Shown: in pieces, positions 36,105-46,117 of the stretch
How positions within the stretch are numbered: the stretch's first letter is position 1
Layout: each line of letters starts with the position of its first letter
Source: Alkalimarinus alittae
GTDB lineage: Bacteria; Pseudomonadota; Gammaproteobacteria; Pseudomonadales; Oleiphilaceae
Assembly (NCBI RefSeq): GCF_026016465.1
Contig: NZ_CP100390.1
Coordinates: 1,774,001 to 1,838,000, forward strand
DNA: 64,000 nt
Direction of reading: 5' to 3'
Position numbers and translations under genes: made by a program
The notes under the pieces: model-generated
What the model saw: the letters and a program-made list of their open reading frames with translations, nothing else
The model's database searches: none
Told to the model about the DNA's origin: nothing

Positions 36105-36869
36105 ATGAAGTTTTATTTTATTGGTTTTTTAGTGTTTATTCTTTCTGGTTGTGTCACTACAACGGATAGTGCATTTTCACGAAAAGCTGATGAGGGCAAA
36201 GCTGTACAGAATTATATTCAGTTGGGCTTAGCCTATATTCAGAGAGATGATTTCGAAAAAGCCAGAGCAAATATTGGACGAGCACTTGAAATAGACTCCG
36301 ACAGTTCTGAGGCTTATGCCGCACTAGGTTTACTGTATCAGCAGCAAGCAGAAAATGAACTTGCGGAAGAACACTTTAAAAAAGCGATTAAGTTAGACGC
36401 AAAGAATACAAGAGGTCGTACATTTTATGCCTCTTTTTTATATCGAGTAGAAAGGTACAGTGAGGCACTTGAACAGTTTGAGCTTGCGGGTACTGATACA
36501 GATTACCCAAGAAGATCGGTTATTTTCATTAATGTAGCCCAATGTTACCTTAAGTTAGATCAGAGCGATCAAGCCGTAAAGGCGTATGAAAAAGCGCTAT
36601 CACTAGACCGCAACCAAGCTCAAGCGCTGATCGGTATTACGCAATTACTGGTTCAAAAGGGTGAATACCTTAAAGGTCAGCAGTATTACAACCGAATGGT
36701 CAATGTTATTCGGAGTAGCGGCATGACACATTCAGCTAAAAGCTTATGGTTGGGTATTGAGCTTGCGCGTCATTTTAATGATCGCGGCCAAGAATCAAGT
36801 TATGCGTTGTTATTAAAGAAGCTTTATCCTGAATCTCAAGAATACAAACAATATAGAGCTCTGAAATAA
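36105..36869 (+). CDS. pilF: Type IV pilus biogenesis/stability lipoprotein PilF (PilW)
   Basis: Outer-membrane lipoprotein that helps the secretin PilQ assemble. The signal peptide ends in the lipobox LSGC (C16). Six TPR-like repeats follow, for example NYIQLGLAYIQRDDFEKARA and AYAALGLLYQQQAENELAEE. The length of 254 aa is normal. The gene lies between rlmN and rodZ, the conserved pseudomonad location, and rodZ starts one base after its stop. Confidence 0.92.
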   Translation: MKFYFIGFLVFILSGCVTTTDSAFSRKADEGKAVQNYIQLGLAYIQRDDFEKARANIGRALEIDSDSSEAYAALGLLYQQQAENELAEEHFKKAIKLDAKNTRGRTFYASFLYRVERYSEALEQFELAGTDTDYPRRSVIFINVAQCYLKLDQSDQAVKAYEKALSLDRNQAQALIGITQLLVQKGEYLKGQQYYNRMVNVIRSSGMTHSAKSLWLGIELARHFNDRGQESSYALLLKKLYPESQEYKQYRALK

Positions 36870-36870
36870 A

Positions 36871-37950
36871 ATGAGTGAACAAACACAGGAACAGCAACAG
36901 ATGGCTCAGGCCTCTGGTTTAGGTCATTCTCTCAGAAGCGGGAGAGAGGCTAAAGGCTATACAGTCGAGCGTGTTGCGGATGAGCTTCATCTAAGGCCTT
37001 CTATTGTTGTCGCAATGGAAGAAGAGAACTACAAAGTATTGCCCAGTGATATTTTTCTAAAAGGCTATATACGAAGTTATGCCAGACTGGTTAATTTGAG
37101 TGAAGCTGTAGTGATTCAGCAGCTCGAAGCGCACATAGGGCGAAAAGCTGAAATTGAGGCCAACACCAAACAGTCAAATGGCAAAGCAAAGAGAAATAAA
37201 CGCTCTAAATATGTTGTCATATTGCTTCTTCTTATTGCGGCGTCAGGTACGATAGTGTATTTCTTCAGCGATAAAATGATGAGTGATACTGCTATTTCCG
37301 AGACGCCAACATCGGCTACTAATGTCAACGTTCATCGTGACGTTGCATCTGAAGATGTTTCTGACAATGTTATTCAAGAAGTGCCACCTTTGTTAGAAGT
37401 GGACGTTAACGCTATTGAATTGAATAAGACTGCTGAAGTAACTGATGCAGTTGATGATAATAGTAATGAAGCCCCTACAGCTGGAGCGATCGAGTCAGCA
37501 TCTGAAGGGGTCGAGATAGAGTCTGAAACGGTCGAGATAGAGTCTGAAACGGTCGAAAAAGTTTCGCCAGTTAATATACCTAAATCAATCGCAGCGGATG
37601 ATAACGCGCTGGATGCTAGCGAACCAGACGTAATGGTAGAGCCGAATAACATAGAGGTTCTTGAAGTAAATAATAATCAAGAGTCTTCACCTGAGGTCGT
37701 GTTAGATACTGGCACGCTTAATGTGAAATTTACCGGTGATTGCTGGTTCACGCTTAAAAATGGCAACGGTAAGACCGTTATCGCAGACCTCAAAAAAGCT
37801 GGTGAAGAAGTTAACTATACGGGCGGTTTACCGTTTAGTGTGGTCATAGGTGCTGTTAGTGAAGCGACAGTGCTGTTTAATGATAAGGTCATCGATTTTT
37901 CAACCGTTAGGGTTAGAAATAATCGCGCTTCACTTGAATTAACTCATTAA
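36871..37950 (+). CDS. rodZ: Cytoskeleton protein RodZ
   Basis: Bitopic membrane protein linking MreB to the cell-wall machinery. The N-terminal helix-turn-helix (about 16-85: GHSLRSGREAKGYTVERVADELHL) is cytoplasmic. One membrane helix covers about 112-132 (KYVVILLLLIAASGTIVYFF). A long acidic periplasmic linker and a C-terminal DUF4115-type beta domain (about 285-359) follow. The linker contains a duplicated VEIESET unit. The length is 359 aa. Confidence 0.92.
   Translation: MSEQTQEQQQMAQASGLGHSLRSGREAKGYTVERVADELHLRPSIVVAMEEENYKVLPSDIFLKGYIRSYARLVNLSEAVVIQQLEAHIGRKAEIEANTKQSNGKAKRNKRSKYVVILLLLIAASGTIVYFFSDKMMSDTAISETPTSATNVNVHRDVASEDVSDNVIQEVPPLLEVDVNAIELNKTAEVTDAVDDNSNEAPTAGAIESASEGVEIESETVEIESETVEKVSPVNIPKSIAADDNALDASEPDVMVEPNNIEVLEVNNNQESSPEVVLDTGTLNVKFTGDCWFTLKNGNGKTVIADLKKAGEEVNYTGGLPFSVVIGAVSEATVLFNDKVIDFSTVRVRNNRASLELTH
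37510..37551 (+). repeat. 21-bp tandem duplication within rodZ
   Basis: Two exact copies of a 21-bp unit (37510-37530 and 37531-37551) encode VEIESET twice in the acidic linker, with a further partial copy (gtcga) after them. It is in frame and so only lengthens the linker. Confidence 0.9.
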
Positions 37951-37974
37951 AATTAATCTAAAGTCAGTTAGCTT

Positions 37975-39102
37975 ATGAAGTTTGAATCTCCTATAACGCG
38001 CCGCAAGTCAAGGCAGATCTGGGTTGGAAATGTCCCTGTTGGTGGTGATGCGCCTATTGCTGTTCAAAGCATGACAAACACAGATACGCTAGATGTTGCT
38101 GCAACGGTTAAGCAGGTTACACAGTTGCAAGAAGCTGGGGCTGATATTGTACGAGTCTCAGTACCAACCCTAGATGCGGCTGAAACATTTGCGAAAATTC
38201 GCCAAGAAGTGAATGTTCCATTGGTTGCTGATATCCATTTTGATTACAAAATTGCACTTAAAGTGGCAGAGCTAGGTGTTGATTGTTTGAGAATCAACCC
38301 TGGTAATATTGGTCGTGAAGACCGTATTAGAGCTGTTATCAGTGCCGCTCGTGATAGTGGCGTACCAATACGAATCGGTGTTAATGCCGGGTCATTAGAA
38401 AAAGACCTGCAAAAGAAGTATGGTGAACCCACTCCTGATGCGCTTGTTGAATCAGCGATGCGCCATATTGATATCTTGGATCGATATGACTTTCAGGATT
38501 ATAAAATCAGCCTTAAAGCATCTGATGTATTTATGACGGTTGCAGCTTACCGCAAGATTGCCAGCCAAATAGAGCAGCCTTTGCATCTTGGTATAACAGA
38601 GGCAGGTGGTTTTAGGTCGGGGACTGTTAAGTCAGCTGTTGGTTTAGGCATGTTGTTAATGGACGGTATTGGTGACACGATTCGTGTTTCGTTAGCGGCA
38701 GATCCGGTACAAGAAATTAAAGTCGGATTTGATATTCTTAAAAGCCTTAAGCTAAGAGCAAAAGGAATTAACTTTATTGCGTGCCCGAGTTGCTCTAGAC
38801 AAAATTTTGATGTGGTTCAGACTATGAACGACCTTGAAGCTAGGCTTGATGATGTTACAACGCCTTTAGATGTTGCAATTATAGGGTGTATCGTAAATGG
38901 TCCTGGTGAAGCTAAAGAAGTTGATATCGGCCTTACAGGTGGTTCGCCTGCGAACTTACTTTATGTCGATGGTGTTCCTGATCACAAGTTACAAAACGAA
39001 AGCTTAGTTGATAATCTTGAGAGAACGATAAGAGCAAAGATTGCCCTTAAAGAGGCATCAGATGCCACTCAGCAGTCAGATCGAATTATTGTAAAAGGCT
39101 GA
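37975..39102 (+). CDS. ispG: 4-hydroxy-3-methylbut-2-en-1-yl diphosphate synthase IspG (GcpE)
   Basis: [4Fe-4S] enzyme for the penultimate step of the MEP isoprenoid pathway. The TIM-barrel half begins [20 protein letters not shown] and includes [10 protein letters not shown] and LRINPGNIG. The cluster cysteines are in [11 protein letters not shown] and [11 protein letters not shown]. The length is 375 aa, close to E. coli (372). Its need for an Fe-S cluster shows that cluster assembly must occur despite the shortened isc locus. Confidence 0.96.
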   Translation: MKFESPITRRKSRQIWVGNVPVGGDAPIAVQSMTNTDTLDVAATVKQVTQLQEAGADIVRVSVPTLDAAETFAKIRQEVNVPLVADIHFDYKIALKVAELGVDCLRINPGNIGREDRIRAVISAARDSGVPIRIGVNAGSLEKDLQKKYGEPTPDALVESAMRHIDILDRYDFQDYKISLKASDVFMTVAAYRKIASQIEQPLHLGITEAGGFRSGTVKSAVGLGMLLMDGIGDTIRVSLAADPVQEIKVGFDILKSLKLRAKGINFIACPSCSRQNFDVVQTMNDLEARLDDVTTPLDVAIIGCIVNGPGEAKEVDIGLTGGSPANLLYVDGVPDHKLQNESLVDNLERTIRAKIALKEASDATQQSDRIIVKG

Positions 39103-39158
39103 ACGATTTAGTCATTCAGATTGATATAACATTAGTAGAGATAAACAGGATTAGAACT

Positions 39159-40463
39159 TTGGCTAAGATTCAGGCTATTCGCGGGATGAACGATATCCTG
39201 CCAGAACAAACGCCTAAATGGCAGTATTTGGAAGACACTGTTCGTAGAGTGCTTCAGTCTTACGGCTACAGTGAAATCAGAATGCCGATTGTTGAGCAAA
39301 CTGAGTTGTTCAAACGGTCAATTGGTGAAGTGACTGATATCGTTGAAAAAGAAATGTACACCTTTGAAGATCGTAATGGCGATAGCTTAACCTTACGCCC
39401 TGAAGGTACTGCATGTTGCGTAAGAGCGGCAGAGCAGCACGGTCTTTTGTTTAATCAAACGCAAAAGCTTTGGTACTGTGGGCCGATGTTCAGACATGAG
39501 CGTCCGCAAAAAGGGCGTTATCGCCAGTTTAACCAAATTGGTGTTGAGTGTTTTGGTATGCAAGGCCCCGATATCGATGCTGAAATGATTATTATGACAG
39601 CTCGGTTTTGGAAAGCATTAGGCCTTTTGGATAATGTTACATTGCAGATCAACTCATTGGGTACCAGTGAGGCACGAAAAGCATATAAAGCAGCACTTGT
39701 TGGTTATTTGAGTGGTCATCTCGATGCGTTAGATGATGACAGTAAAAGACGCCTCGAGTCGAATCCGTTGCGTATTCTTGATAGTAAAAATCAAGATACT
39801 CAGCGTGTACTTGATAATGCTCCAGACTTTGCTGATTATATCGATGCCGAATCAAAAGAGCACTTTGAAACCTTATTAAGCTTACTTGATGCTAATGGCG
39901 TATCGTATGAGGTGAATAGTCGATTGGTACGTGGATTAGACTATTACAGTAAAACTGTTTTTGAATGGGTTACCCAAGACTTGGGGGCGCAAGGTACCGT
40001 ATGTGCGGGTGGCCGATATGATGGATTAGTAGAGCAGTTGGGAGGCAAACCAACTCCGGGTGTGGGCTTTGCTATGGGCGTTGAAAGGCTCATACTGATG
40101 CTCGAAAGTTTAGATAAAATACCGGCGGAAGTTAACAATTCAGCTGATGTATTTATCGTTTCAGTGGGAGAGGGAACGCAAGTAGAGGCGTTTAAGTTAG
40201 CTGAAATATTACGCAATGAATTTCAATCGCTAAGAGTAGTCACTCATTGTGGTGGTGGTAGTTTTAAAAGCCAAATGAAAAAAGCGGACAAGAGCGGTGC
40301 ACCTGTAGCGCTTATTATTGGCGAAAATGAAATTAAAAATAAAACAGTTGTTGTAAAACCTTTAAGAGATCTTTCACAAGGGGCTGAAGAGTCAAATAAT
40401 AGACAACAGATCGAAGCACCGATTGTCGATCTTTTAGATATTATTGAAGACTATCTAGTCTAG
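39159..40463 (+). CDS. hisS: Histidyl-tRNA synthetase HisS
   Basis: Class II synthetase, 434 aa. [21 protein letters not shown] opens the protein. Motif 2 ([22 protein letters not shown]) and the histidine-specific [15 protein letters not shown] and [14 protein letters not shown] segments are present, and the anticodon-binding domain occupies the last 90 residues. The start is a TTG at 39159, exactly where E. coli HisS begins; no ATG fits. Confidence 0.95.
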   Translation: MAKIQAIRGMNDILPEQTPKWQYLEDTVRRVLQSYGYSEIRMPIVEQTELFKRSIGEVTDIVEKEMYTFEDRNGDSLTLRPEGTACCVRAAEQHGLLFNQTQKLWYCGPMFRHERPQKGRYRQFNQIGVECFGMQGPDIDAEMIIMTARFWKALGLLDNVTLQINSLGTSEARKAYKAALVGYLSGHLDALDDDSKRRLESNPLRILDSKNQDTQRVLDNAPDFADYIDAESKEHFETLLSLLDANGVSYEVNSRLVRGLDYYSKTVFEWVTQDLGAQGTVCAGGRYDGLVEQLGGKPTPGVGFAMGVERLILMLESLDKIPAEVNNSADVFIVSVGEGTQVEAFKLAEILRNEFQSLRVVTHCGGGSFKSQMKKADKSGAPVALIIGENEIKNKTVVVKPLRDLSQGAEESNNRQQIEAPIVDLLDIIEDYLV

Positions 40464-40547
40464 TGTTGATTAACAAACAAGCGTGATTAAAAAACAACTA
40501 CGATGTTAACTTTTTGAATTGAATGATAAGGACAAGGGGATATAAGG

Positions 40548-41204
40548 GTGGAGCATAGAACAGAAGAAGAACAGGTTGCAGCACTTAAGCAGTGGTGGAA
40601 AGACAACGGTAACTCGTTAATTATCGGTGTAGGTTTGGCGCTAGCACTTGTTTTTGGTTGGAAGATGTACCAACAAAATGTTGAAAATACTAAAAGTGCT
40701 GCTTCTGCGCTATATCAACAACTGTTAGAAGTTGCTTTAGAACCAACCGCTACAGAAGAGACTGCATCTTCAATTGAATTTATTGCCAGCAAGCTCAAGT
40801 CTGAATATGAAGACACAGAATACGCAACGTTCTCGGCGTTATTTTTAGCAAAGAACGCGGTTGGTAAAAAAGATTTAGAGGGTGCTGAAGTTGAGCTTCG
40901 TTGGATATTGGCCAATAACCCTGACTCTTCTTTAGCGCCTTTGGTTAAAGGTCGATTAGCGAGAGTATTAGATCGTCAAGGTAAGCAAGAAGAGGCGTTT
41001 GCGTTGCTTGATGCTAAAAATGCAGGAACCTACGCAGCGATATACCTCGAAATTAAGGGGGATATCTATCACCGAGCAGGTGACCTAGAAAATGCTAAAG
41101 CATCTTATGTTGAGGCCTATAAGGCGATGAAACAAGCTGGCGTTCAGCGCCCGATGCTAACGCTTAAAATGGCTGACCTTGGACTCACTGAGGAGGGTGC
41201 TTAA
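40548..41204 (+). CDS. yfgM: YfgM-like SecYEG-associated periplasmic chaperone subunit
   Basis: A 218-aa single-span membrane protein. EEEQVAALKQWWKDNGNSLIIG is the family N-terminus, a membrane helix lies at about 19-37, and a periplasmic TPR-like domain follows. E. coli YfgM associates with the translocon and the chaperone PpiD. The start is a GTG at 40548 after AAGGGG. Its stop overlaps the bamB start by one base, as in the usual hisS-yfgM-bamB-der order. Confidence 0.9.
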   Translation: MEHRTEEEQVAALKQWWKDNGNSLIIGVGLALALVFGWKMYQQNVENTKSAASALYQQLLEVALEPTATEETASSIEFIASKLKSEYEDTEYATFSALFLAKNAVGKKDLEGAEVELRWILANNPDSSLAPLVKGRLARVLDRQGKQEEAFALLDAKNAGTYAAIYLEIKGDIYHRAGDLENAKASYVEAYKAMKQAGVQRPMLTLKMADLGLTEEGA

Positions 41205-42364
41205 TGCACGCACCTAATGCGTACAAAAAGTTTCTACTTCTTTTTATTGCGCTATCTTCACTGTTAATTGTTGGTTGTAGCTCTGACGAAATTAAAGAAG
41301 AGCCTATGGAACTTGAAGACTTTGATGAAGAAATTGAAATCATCAAAGTCTGGGATGAGTCTATAGGCAACGGTAATGAAGGCCAATATTTGAAGCTGAC
41401 GCCGATTATCATCGGTGACACTATTTATGCAATAGATCACTCTGGTCTACTGTTAGCATTGAACAAGTCTGACGGTGAAGAGCTTTGGGAAGTCGAGTAC
41501 GAAGAGCCGGTTAGTGGCGCCTTGGGAGGCGATGACAGTCAGCTTTACTTTGCTACTTACCATGGTGAGGTAGTGGCCGTTGATCGTAAAGGTGGCATGG
41601 AGCAATGGCGAGCAACGTTAACCAGTGAGGTGCTATCACCACCTGTAAGCAACGGTCGTCAAGTGGTCATTCAATCAATTGATGGTAAGGTGGTCAGCTT
41701 AAACGCAGAGACCGGAGAGATGATGTGGCGTTACGATAGTAATGCTCCCGTACTTTCCATTCGAGGTACTTCTAGCCCAGTTATTACTGATGAACTTACC
41801 TTGGCAGGGTTTGCCAATGGTGAGCTTGTTGCCTTTAGAAATATTACCGGTTCGCCAGTATGGAATGCTGAGATAGGTATACCTAAAGGTAGAACTGAAC
41901 TAGAAAGGTTGGTTGATATTGATGGACAGCCGATTATTCGAGATGATGCTGTTTATACGGTTTCTTACCAAGGAAAGTTATCGGCCATCCATTTACCTAC
42001 GGGTAAAGAGATTTGGTCAAAACAACAGTCAAGCTATACCGGCGTAGACTTGGGGTTTGGTAATGTTTATGTTTCGACTGCAAGTGGCGTCGTTGTTGCC
42101 TATAATCAGGCCACGCGCACAGAAGTCTGGAGCCAAGAAAACCTTAAATTCAGACAGCTGACTGCACCCAAAGCCTTTGGCAGCACCACCGTTGTTGCAG
42201 ATTTTGAAGGATACGTACATTTTTTGTCACAAATTGATGGTCGCTTTATGGGACGAGTACACCTGGATAGTGATGGTGTAAGAGCGCCTATGTTAATAAG
42301 CGATGACATGCTTTTTATTTATAGTAACAGCGGCGATTTAGCTGCTTACAAAATTGCACTTTAG
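41204..42364 (+). CDS. bamB: Outer membrane protein assembly lipoprotein BamB
   Basis: Lipoprotein of the BAM complex that inserts beta-barrel proteins into the outer membrane. The lipobox is IVGC (C25). The rest is an eight-bladed PQQ-like propeller with repeated units such as LLALNKSDGEELWEVEYEEP and VVSLNAETGEMMWRY. The length is 386 aa. Translation is coupled to yfgM. Confidence 0.94.
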   Translation: MHAPNAYKKFLLLFIALSSLLIVGCSSDEIKEEPMELEDFDEEIEIIKVWDESIGNGNEGQYLKLTPIIIGDTIYAIDHSGLLLALNKSDGEELWEVEYEEPVSGALGGDDSQLYFATYHGEVVAVDRKGGMEQWRATLTSEVLSPPVSNGRQVVIQSIDGKVVSLNAETGEMMWRYDSNAPVLSIRGTSSPVITDELTLAGFANGELVAFRNITGSPVWNAEIGIPKGRTELERLVDIDGQPIIRDDAVYTVSYQGKLSAIHLPTGKEIWSKQQSSYTGVDLGFGNVYVSTASGVVVAYNQATRTEVWSQENLKFRQLTAPKAFGSTTVVADFEGYVHFLSQIDGRFMGRVHLDSDGVRAPMLISDDMLFIYSNSGDLAAYKIAL

Positions 42365-42376
42365 AGGCTTTATTTA

Positions 42377-43816
42377 ATGGTACCCGTTATTGCTTTAGTT
42401 GGGCGACCAAACGTTGGTAAGTCAACAATCTTCAACCGCTTGACTCGATCTAGAGATGCTATTGTTGCAGATTTGCCTGGGCTAACGCGAGATAGAAAAT
42501 ATGGCGAAGGCCAGCTAGAAGATCGTCGCTTTATTGTTATTGATACCGGCGGTATCTCCGGTGATGAAGATGGTATTGATGCGGTAATGGCCGCCCAATC
42601 GATGCTCGCAATTGAAGAAGCAGACATTGTCTTTTTCGTTGTTGATGCACGGGCAGGGTTGACTGGCGCAGATGAAATGATTGCAAAGCATCTGCGTGTA
42701 AAAAACAAAAAGACCTGGCTTGTTATTAATAAGATTGATGGGCTTGACCCAGATGTTGCTACGCTAGACTTTTATTCACTAGGCATGAGTGATATTCGCT
42801 TAACGGCCGCAGCACATAACCGTGGAACTCGCTCATTGATAGAGGAAGTACTTGAAAGTCACCCTATTGACGAGTCTGAGTTAAGTGCAGAACATGCCTC
42901 GAAAGGTGTTCGTATTGGTATTATCGGTCGCCCTAATGTTGGAAAATCAACGTTAGTTAATCGTTTGTTAGGCGAAGAGCGGGTTATTGTATTTGATATG
43001 CCAGGTACAACCCGAGACAGTATTTATATCCCTTATGAGCGAAGAGGGAAGCCCTATACGCTAATAGATACAGCGGGTGTTAGGCGACGAAAGAATATTA
43101 AAGAAACCGTCGAAAAATTCTCAATTATTAAGACGCTTAAGGCGATAGAAGATTCTAATGTTGTCGTTATCGTTATTGATGCGCGAGATGGTATTGTTGA
43201 ACAAGACCTTCACCTTATAGGGTTTGCTATCGACTCTGGTCGTGCGCTTGTGCTTGCTGTTAATAAGTGGGATGGCATGACACAGAGCGAAAGAGACGCA
43301 GTTCGTCGTGAACTTGATAGACGACTCACGTTCTTAAATTATGCCAATACACATATGATCTCTGCACTTCACGGTACCGGTGTGGGTGATCTTTATGACT
43401 CCATTGATGCGGGTTATAGCTCTGCTATGGCTAAGTGGTCAACAAATCAGTTGACCAGTATTCTTGAAGATTGTGTGTCAGAGCATCAGCCTCCTATGGT
43501 GGGCGGAAACCGAATTAAGCTTCGTTATGCGCATCAAGGCGGGTCTAATCCTCCTGTTATTGTTGTTCATGGAAACAAAACAAAATCACTTCTTGCAAGC
43601 TATAAACGCTACCTCGAAAACACCTTTAGACGCGTTTTAAAAGTGTCTGGCACCCCGATTCGTTTTGAGTTTAAGTCTGGCGAAAACCCATTTGCGAGTA
43701 AGAGTGATGTGGGTAATAGAATTGTTTCGAGCAAACAAAAGAATGCTGCCCGTGTAAAAGGTAAGCCTCAGCAAAAAGCTAAGAAGACGTTTAAGAACAA
43801 AGGAAGAACTCAGTAA
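42377..43816 (+). CDS. der: Ribosome-associated GTPase Der (EngA)
   Basis: Two tandem GTPase domains and a C-terminal KH-like domain, needed for 50S subunit maturation. The first P-loop is GRPNVGKST (about 9-17) with DLPG and NKID. The second is GRPNVGKST near residue 184, with DTAG and NKWD. The C-terminal tail is very basic ([17 protein letters not shown]). The length is 479 aa. Confidence 0.97.
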   Translation: MVPVIALVGRPNVGKSTIFNRLTRSRDAIVADLPGLTRDRKYGEGQLEDRRFIVIDTGGISGDEDGIDAVMAAQSMLAIEEADIVFFVVDARAGLTGADEMIAKHLRVKNKKTWLVINKIDGLDPDVATLDFYSLGMSDIRLTAAAHNRGTRSLIEEVLESHPIDESELSAEHASKGVRIGIIGRPNVGKSTLVNRLLGEERVIVFDMPGTTRDSIYIPYERRGKPYTLIDTAGVRRRKNIKETVEKFSIIKTLKAIEDSNVVVIVIDARDGIVEQDLHLIGFAIDSGRALVLAVNKWDGMTQSERDAVRRELDRRLTFLNYANTHMISALHGTGVGDLYDSIDAGYSSAMAKWSTNQLTSILEDCVSEHQPPMVGGNRIKLRYAHQGGSNPPVIVVHGNKTKSLLASYKRYLENTFRRVLKVSGTPIRFEFKSGENPFASKSDVGNRIVSSKQKNAARVKGKPQQKAKKTFKNKGRTQ

Positions 43817-43824
43817 TAGGTGTG

Positions 43825-43864
43825 TTTAAGCGCCTTCTTAAATGAAGGCGCTTAAATATCTTTT
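43825..43864. terminator. Bidirectional terminator between der and pta
   Basis: A perfect 13-bp stem (tttaagcgccttc 43825-43837 with gaaggcgcttaaa 43844-43856), a 6-nt loop and a T-rich tail. Confidence 0.88.
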
Positions 43865-43873
43865 GTTTATCGT

Positions 43874-46036
43874 TTACTTTTCAGTTTGTGTTGCCTGCAC
43901 GGCCGTTAAAGCAATTGTAAATACAATATCTTCTACTAAAGCCCCTCTCGAAAGATCATTTACCGGCTTATTCAAGCCTTGAAGCATTGGACCTATACTA
44001 ATCACGTTAGCACTTCGCTGAACTGCCTTATAGGTTGTGTTGCCTGTATTCAAATCTGGAAATATAAATACAGTCGCTTTACCTGCAACCGGACTATCTG
44101 GCGCTTTACTGCGAGCAACACTTTCAATAGCGGCTGCATCATACTGTAAGGGGCCGTCAATAATTAGATCGGGTCGTTGCTCTTTAGCTATTCGAGTGGC
44201 TTCGCGAACCTTATCGACATCATGCCCTGTTCCAGAGCTACCGGTACTATAACTAATCATGGCAACACGAGGTGTTACACCAAATGTTCTGGCAGAGTCA
44301 GCACTTTGAATCGCAATATCTGCGAGTTGCTGAGCATCAGGGTCAGGATTAACAGCGCAATCGCCATACACTAAAACCTGCTCGGGAAGACACATAAAAA
44401 ATACTGATGAAACTACGCGAGCTTGTGGATGAGTTTTAATAAGCTGAAGTGCAGGTCGTATAGTATTAGCCGTGGTATGCACTGCACCAGATACAAGGCC
44501 GTCAACTTCGTCTAACGCGACCATCATTGTTGCTAATACAACATTATCTTCTAGTTGTGCTTGAGCCATGTCGGGTGCTAGCCCTTTATGCTGGCGAAGT
44601 TGAACCATTGGCTGAATATAATTATCTCTAACTTCATCTGGATCGATGATGATAATGTCTGGTGGCAGAATCACACCTTGTGACTCTGCAACTGAGTGAA
44701 CCTCATCAGGGTTACCCACTAAGATACATTGTGCGAGCGATCGTTGGTGACATATAACAGCCGCTTGTATGGTTCTTGGCTCGTTTCCTTCGGGCAGAAT
44801 AATACGCTTGTTTGCTGCTCGGGCTCGTTCAGATAATTGATGGCGGAAAGCTGGAGGTGACAGTCTAGGCTCTCTGATAAGTGTTAACCTAGAGCGTAAC
44901 CAGTCAATATCAAGTGCGTTTGCAACAGCTTCCATGACCCTTTCAATTCGATCAAGGTCATCAACTGGCACTTCACCACTCATTTCTGAGAGCCGGTTAG
45001 CGGCTTCGAATGTATCCGCACGTGTCGAAAGTACTGGCAAGCCAGAATCTAACGCGCGATTGCATAGCTTTAATGTTCTGGGGTCTGGTTGAAAGTTGCC
45101 GGTTAGTACGAGGCCTGCTAGCGGTACACCGTTGGATGCAGCCATACAGGTAGCGATAATGACATCCTCTCTATCGCCGGGTGTTACGATTAAAGCGCCC
45201 GGTAAAAGTTGGTCAACCATATTAGGAATGGTACGAGCGCAAACAGAAATAAACGAAACTCTACGGTTTTCGAGGTCGCCTTTATTAATAAAAATAGCAT
45301 CTAGTTGTTTTGCTATATCACTTGTTCTGGGGGCTAAAAGGTCGTAACGCCAAGGGATAGAGCCGATAAGTTTGAACGTTTGATCAAAAATAGAACAAGC
45401 TTGTTCATACTTGTTGATAGGGTTGTGATCAATGTTATCTTGAAGGCTATGTGTCCGATCGTAATTATATGAGCTTGTACGGTCGGGTGTATCGGGTGCG
45501 TTGACCTTGTTTAGAATGCAGCCAATGACGTCAGGATCACCTGATGCAGCATAAAGGCGAGCAGAAAGCGCTAAGTGCTCATCAAGCTCTGTTGGTGTCA
45601 TATTGTTTGGTGAGGCGACAAGTATGACTTCGGCATCAAGGTTGCGCGCTATTTCAGCATTTAACCGAGCAGTATATGGCTCATTTCGATCAGGGACTAA
45701 CCCTTCAACGATTACTACATCTGAGTCTGCAATGGTTTGTTGGTATAGCCCAATAATTTCTTCCATGAGTCTGCCAGACTTGTTTTGGCTAACTAGGGTT
45801 TGTGCATACTTTAAGCTAATAGGCTGGGGGGGGAGTAAATTTGTTTTTGCTCGGACAAACTGGATCGACTTGTCGACTGTTTCGATATCAATTTTTTCAC
45901 TCGAATGTATTTGAGCGACAGGCTTAAAAAAACTAACCCTGACCCCGACGCTATCAAGCGCCCTTACGAGGCCGAGGCATATTGATGTTAAACCAGAGTT
46001 AAGAGCCGTGGGCGCTATAAAAAATGTTTTTGGCAC
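43874..46036 (-). CDS. pta: Phosphate acetyltransferase Pta (long form)
   Basis: Interconverts acetyl-CoA and acetyl phosphate. The 720-aa protein has three parts: an N-terminal P-loop-like domain (FFIAPTALNSGLTSICLGLV; DVVIVEGLVP), a central DRTGG domain (about 230-340), and a C-terminal catalytic domain from about 395 with ILPEGNEPRTIQAA, YSTGSSGTG and FPDLNTGNTTYKAVQR. The N-terminal P-loop is atypical: the GKT-like motif reads NSGLTS. It lies 81 bp downstream of ackA on the same strand. Confidence 0.95.
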   Translation of the reverse strand: MPKTFFIAPTALNSGLTSICLGLVRALDSVGVRVSFFKPVAQIHSSEKIDIETVDKSIQFVRAKTNLLPPQPISLKYAQTLVSQNKSGRLMEEIIGLYQQTIADSDVVIVEGLVPDRNEPYTARLNAEIARNLDAEVILVASPNNMTPTELDEHLALSARLYAASGDPDVIGCILNKVNAPDTPDRTSSYNYDRTHSLQDNIDHNPINKYEQACSIFDQTFKLIGSIPWRYDLLAPRTSDIAKQLDAIFINKGDLENRRVSFISVCARTIPNMVDQLLPGALIVTPGDREDVIIATCMAASNGVPLAGLVLTGNFQPDPRTLKLCNRALDSGLPVLSTRADTFEAANRLSEMSGEVPVDDLDRIERVMEAVANALDIDWLRSRLTLIREPRLSPPAFRHQLSERARAANKRIILPEGNEPRTIQAAVICHQRSLAQCILVGNPDEVHSVAESQGVILPPDIIIIDPDEVRDNYIQPMVQLRQHKGLAPDMAQAQLEDNVVLATMMVALDEVDGLVSGAVHTTANTIRPALQLIKTHPQARVVSSVFFMCLPEQVLVYGDCAVNPDPDAQQLADIAIQSADSARTFGVTPRVAMISYSTGSSGTGHDVDKVREATRIAKEQRPDLIIDGPLQYDAAAIESVARSKAPDSPVAGKATVFIFPDLNTGNTTYKAVQRSANVISIGPMLQGLNKPVNDLSRGALVEDIVFTIALTAVQATQTEK

Positions 46037-46117
46037 GTGTCACCTTTGGTGTGTATTGCAAATTAATGACTGCTTAGTATGCAGTTACTTTCAATTAACG
46101 ATTAAGCTTAGTTTAAG

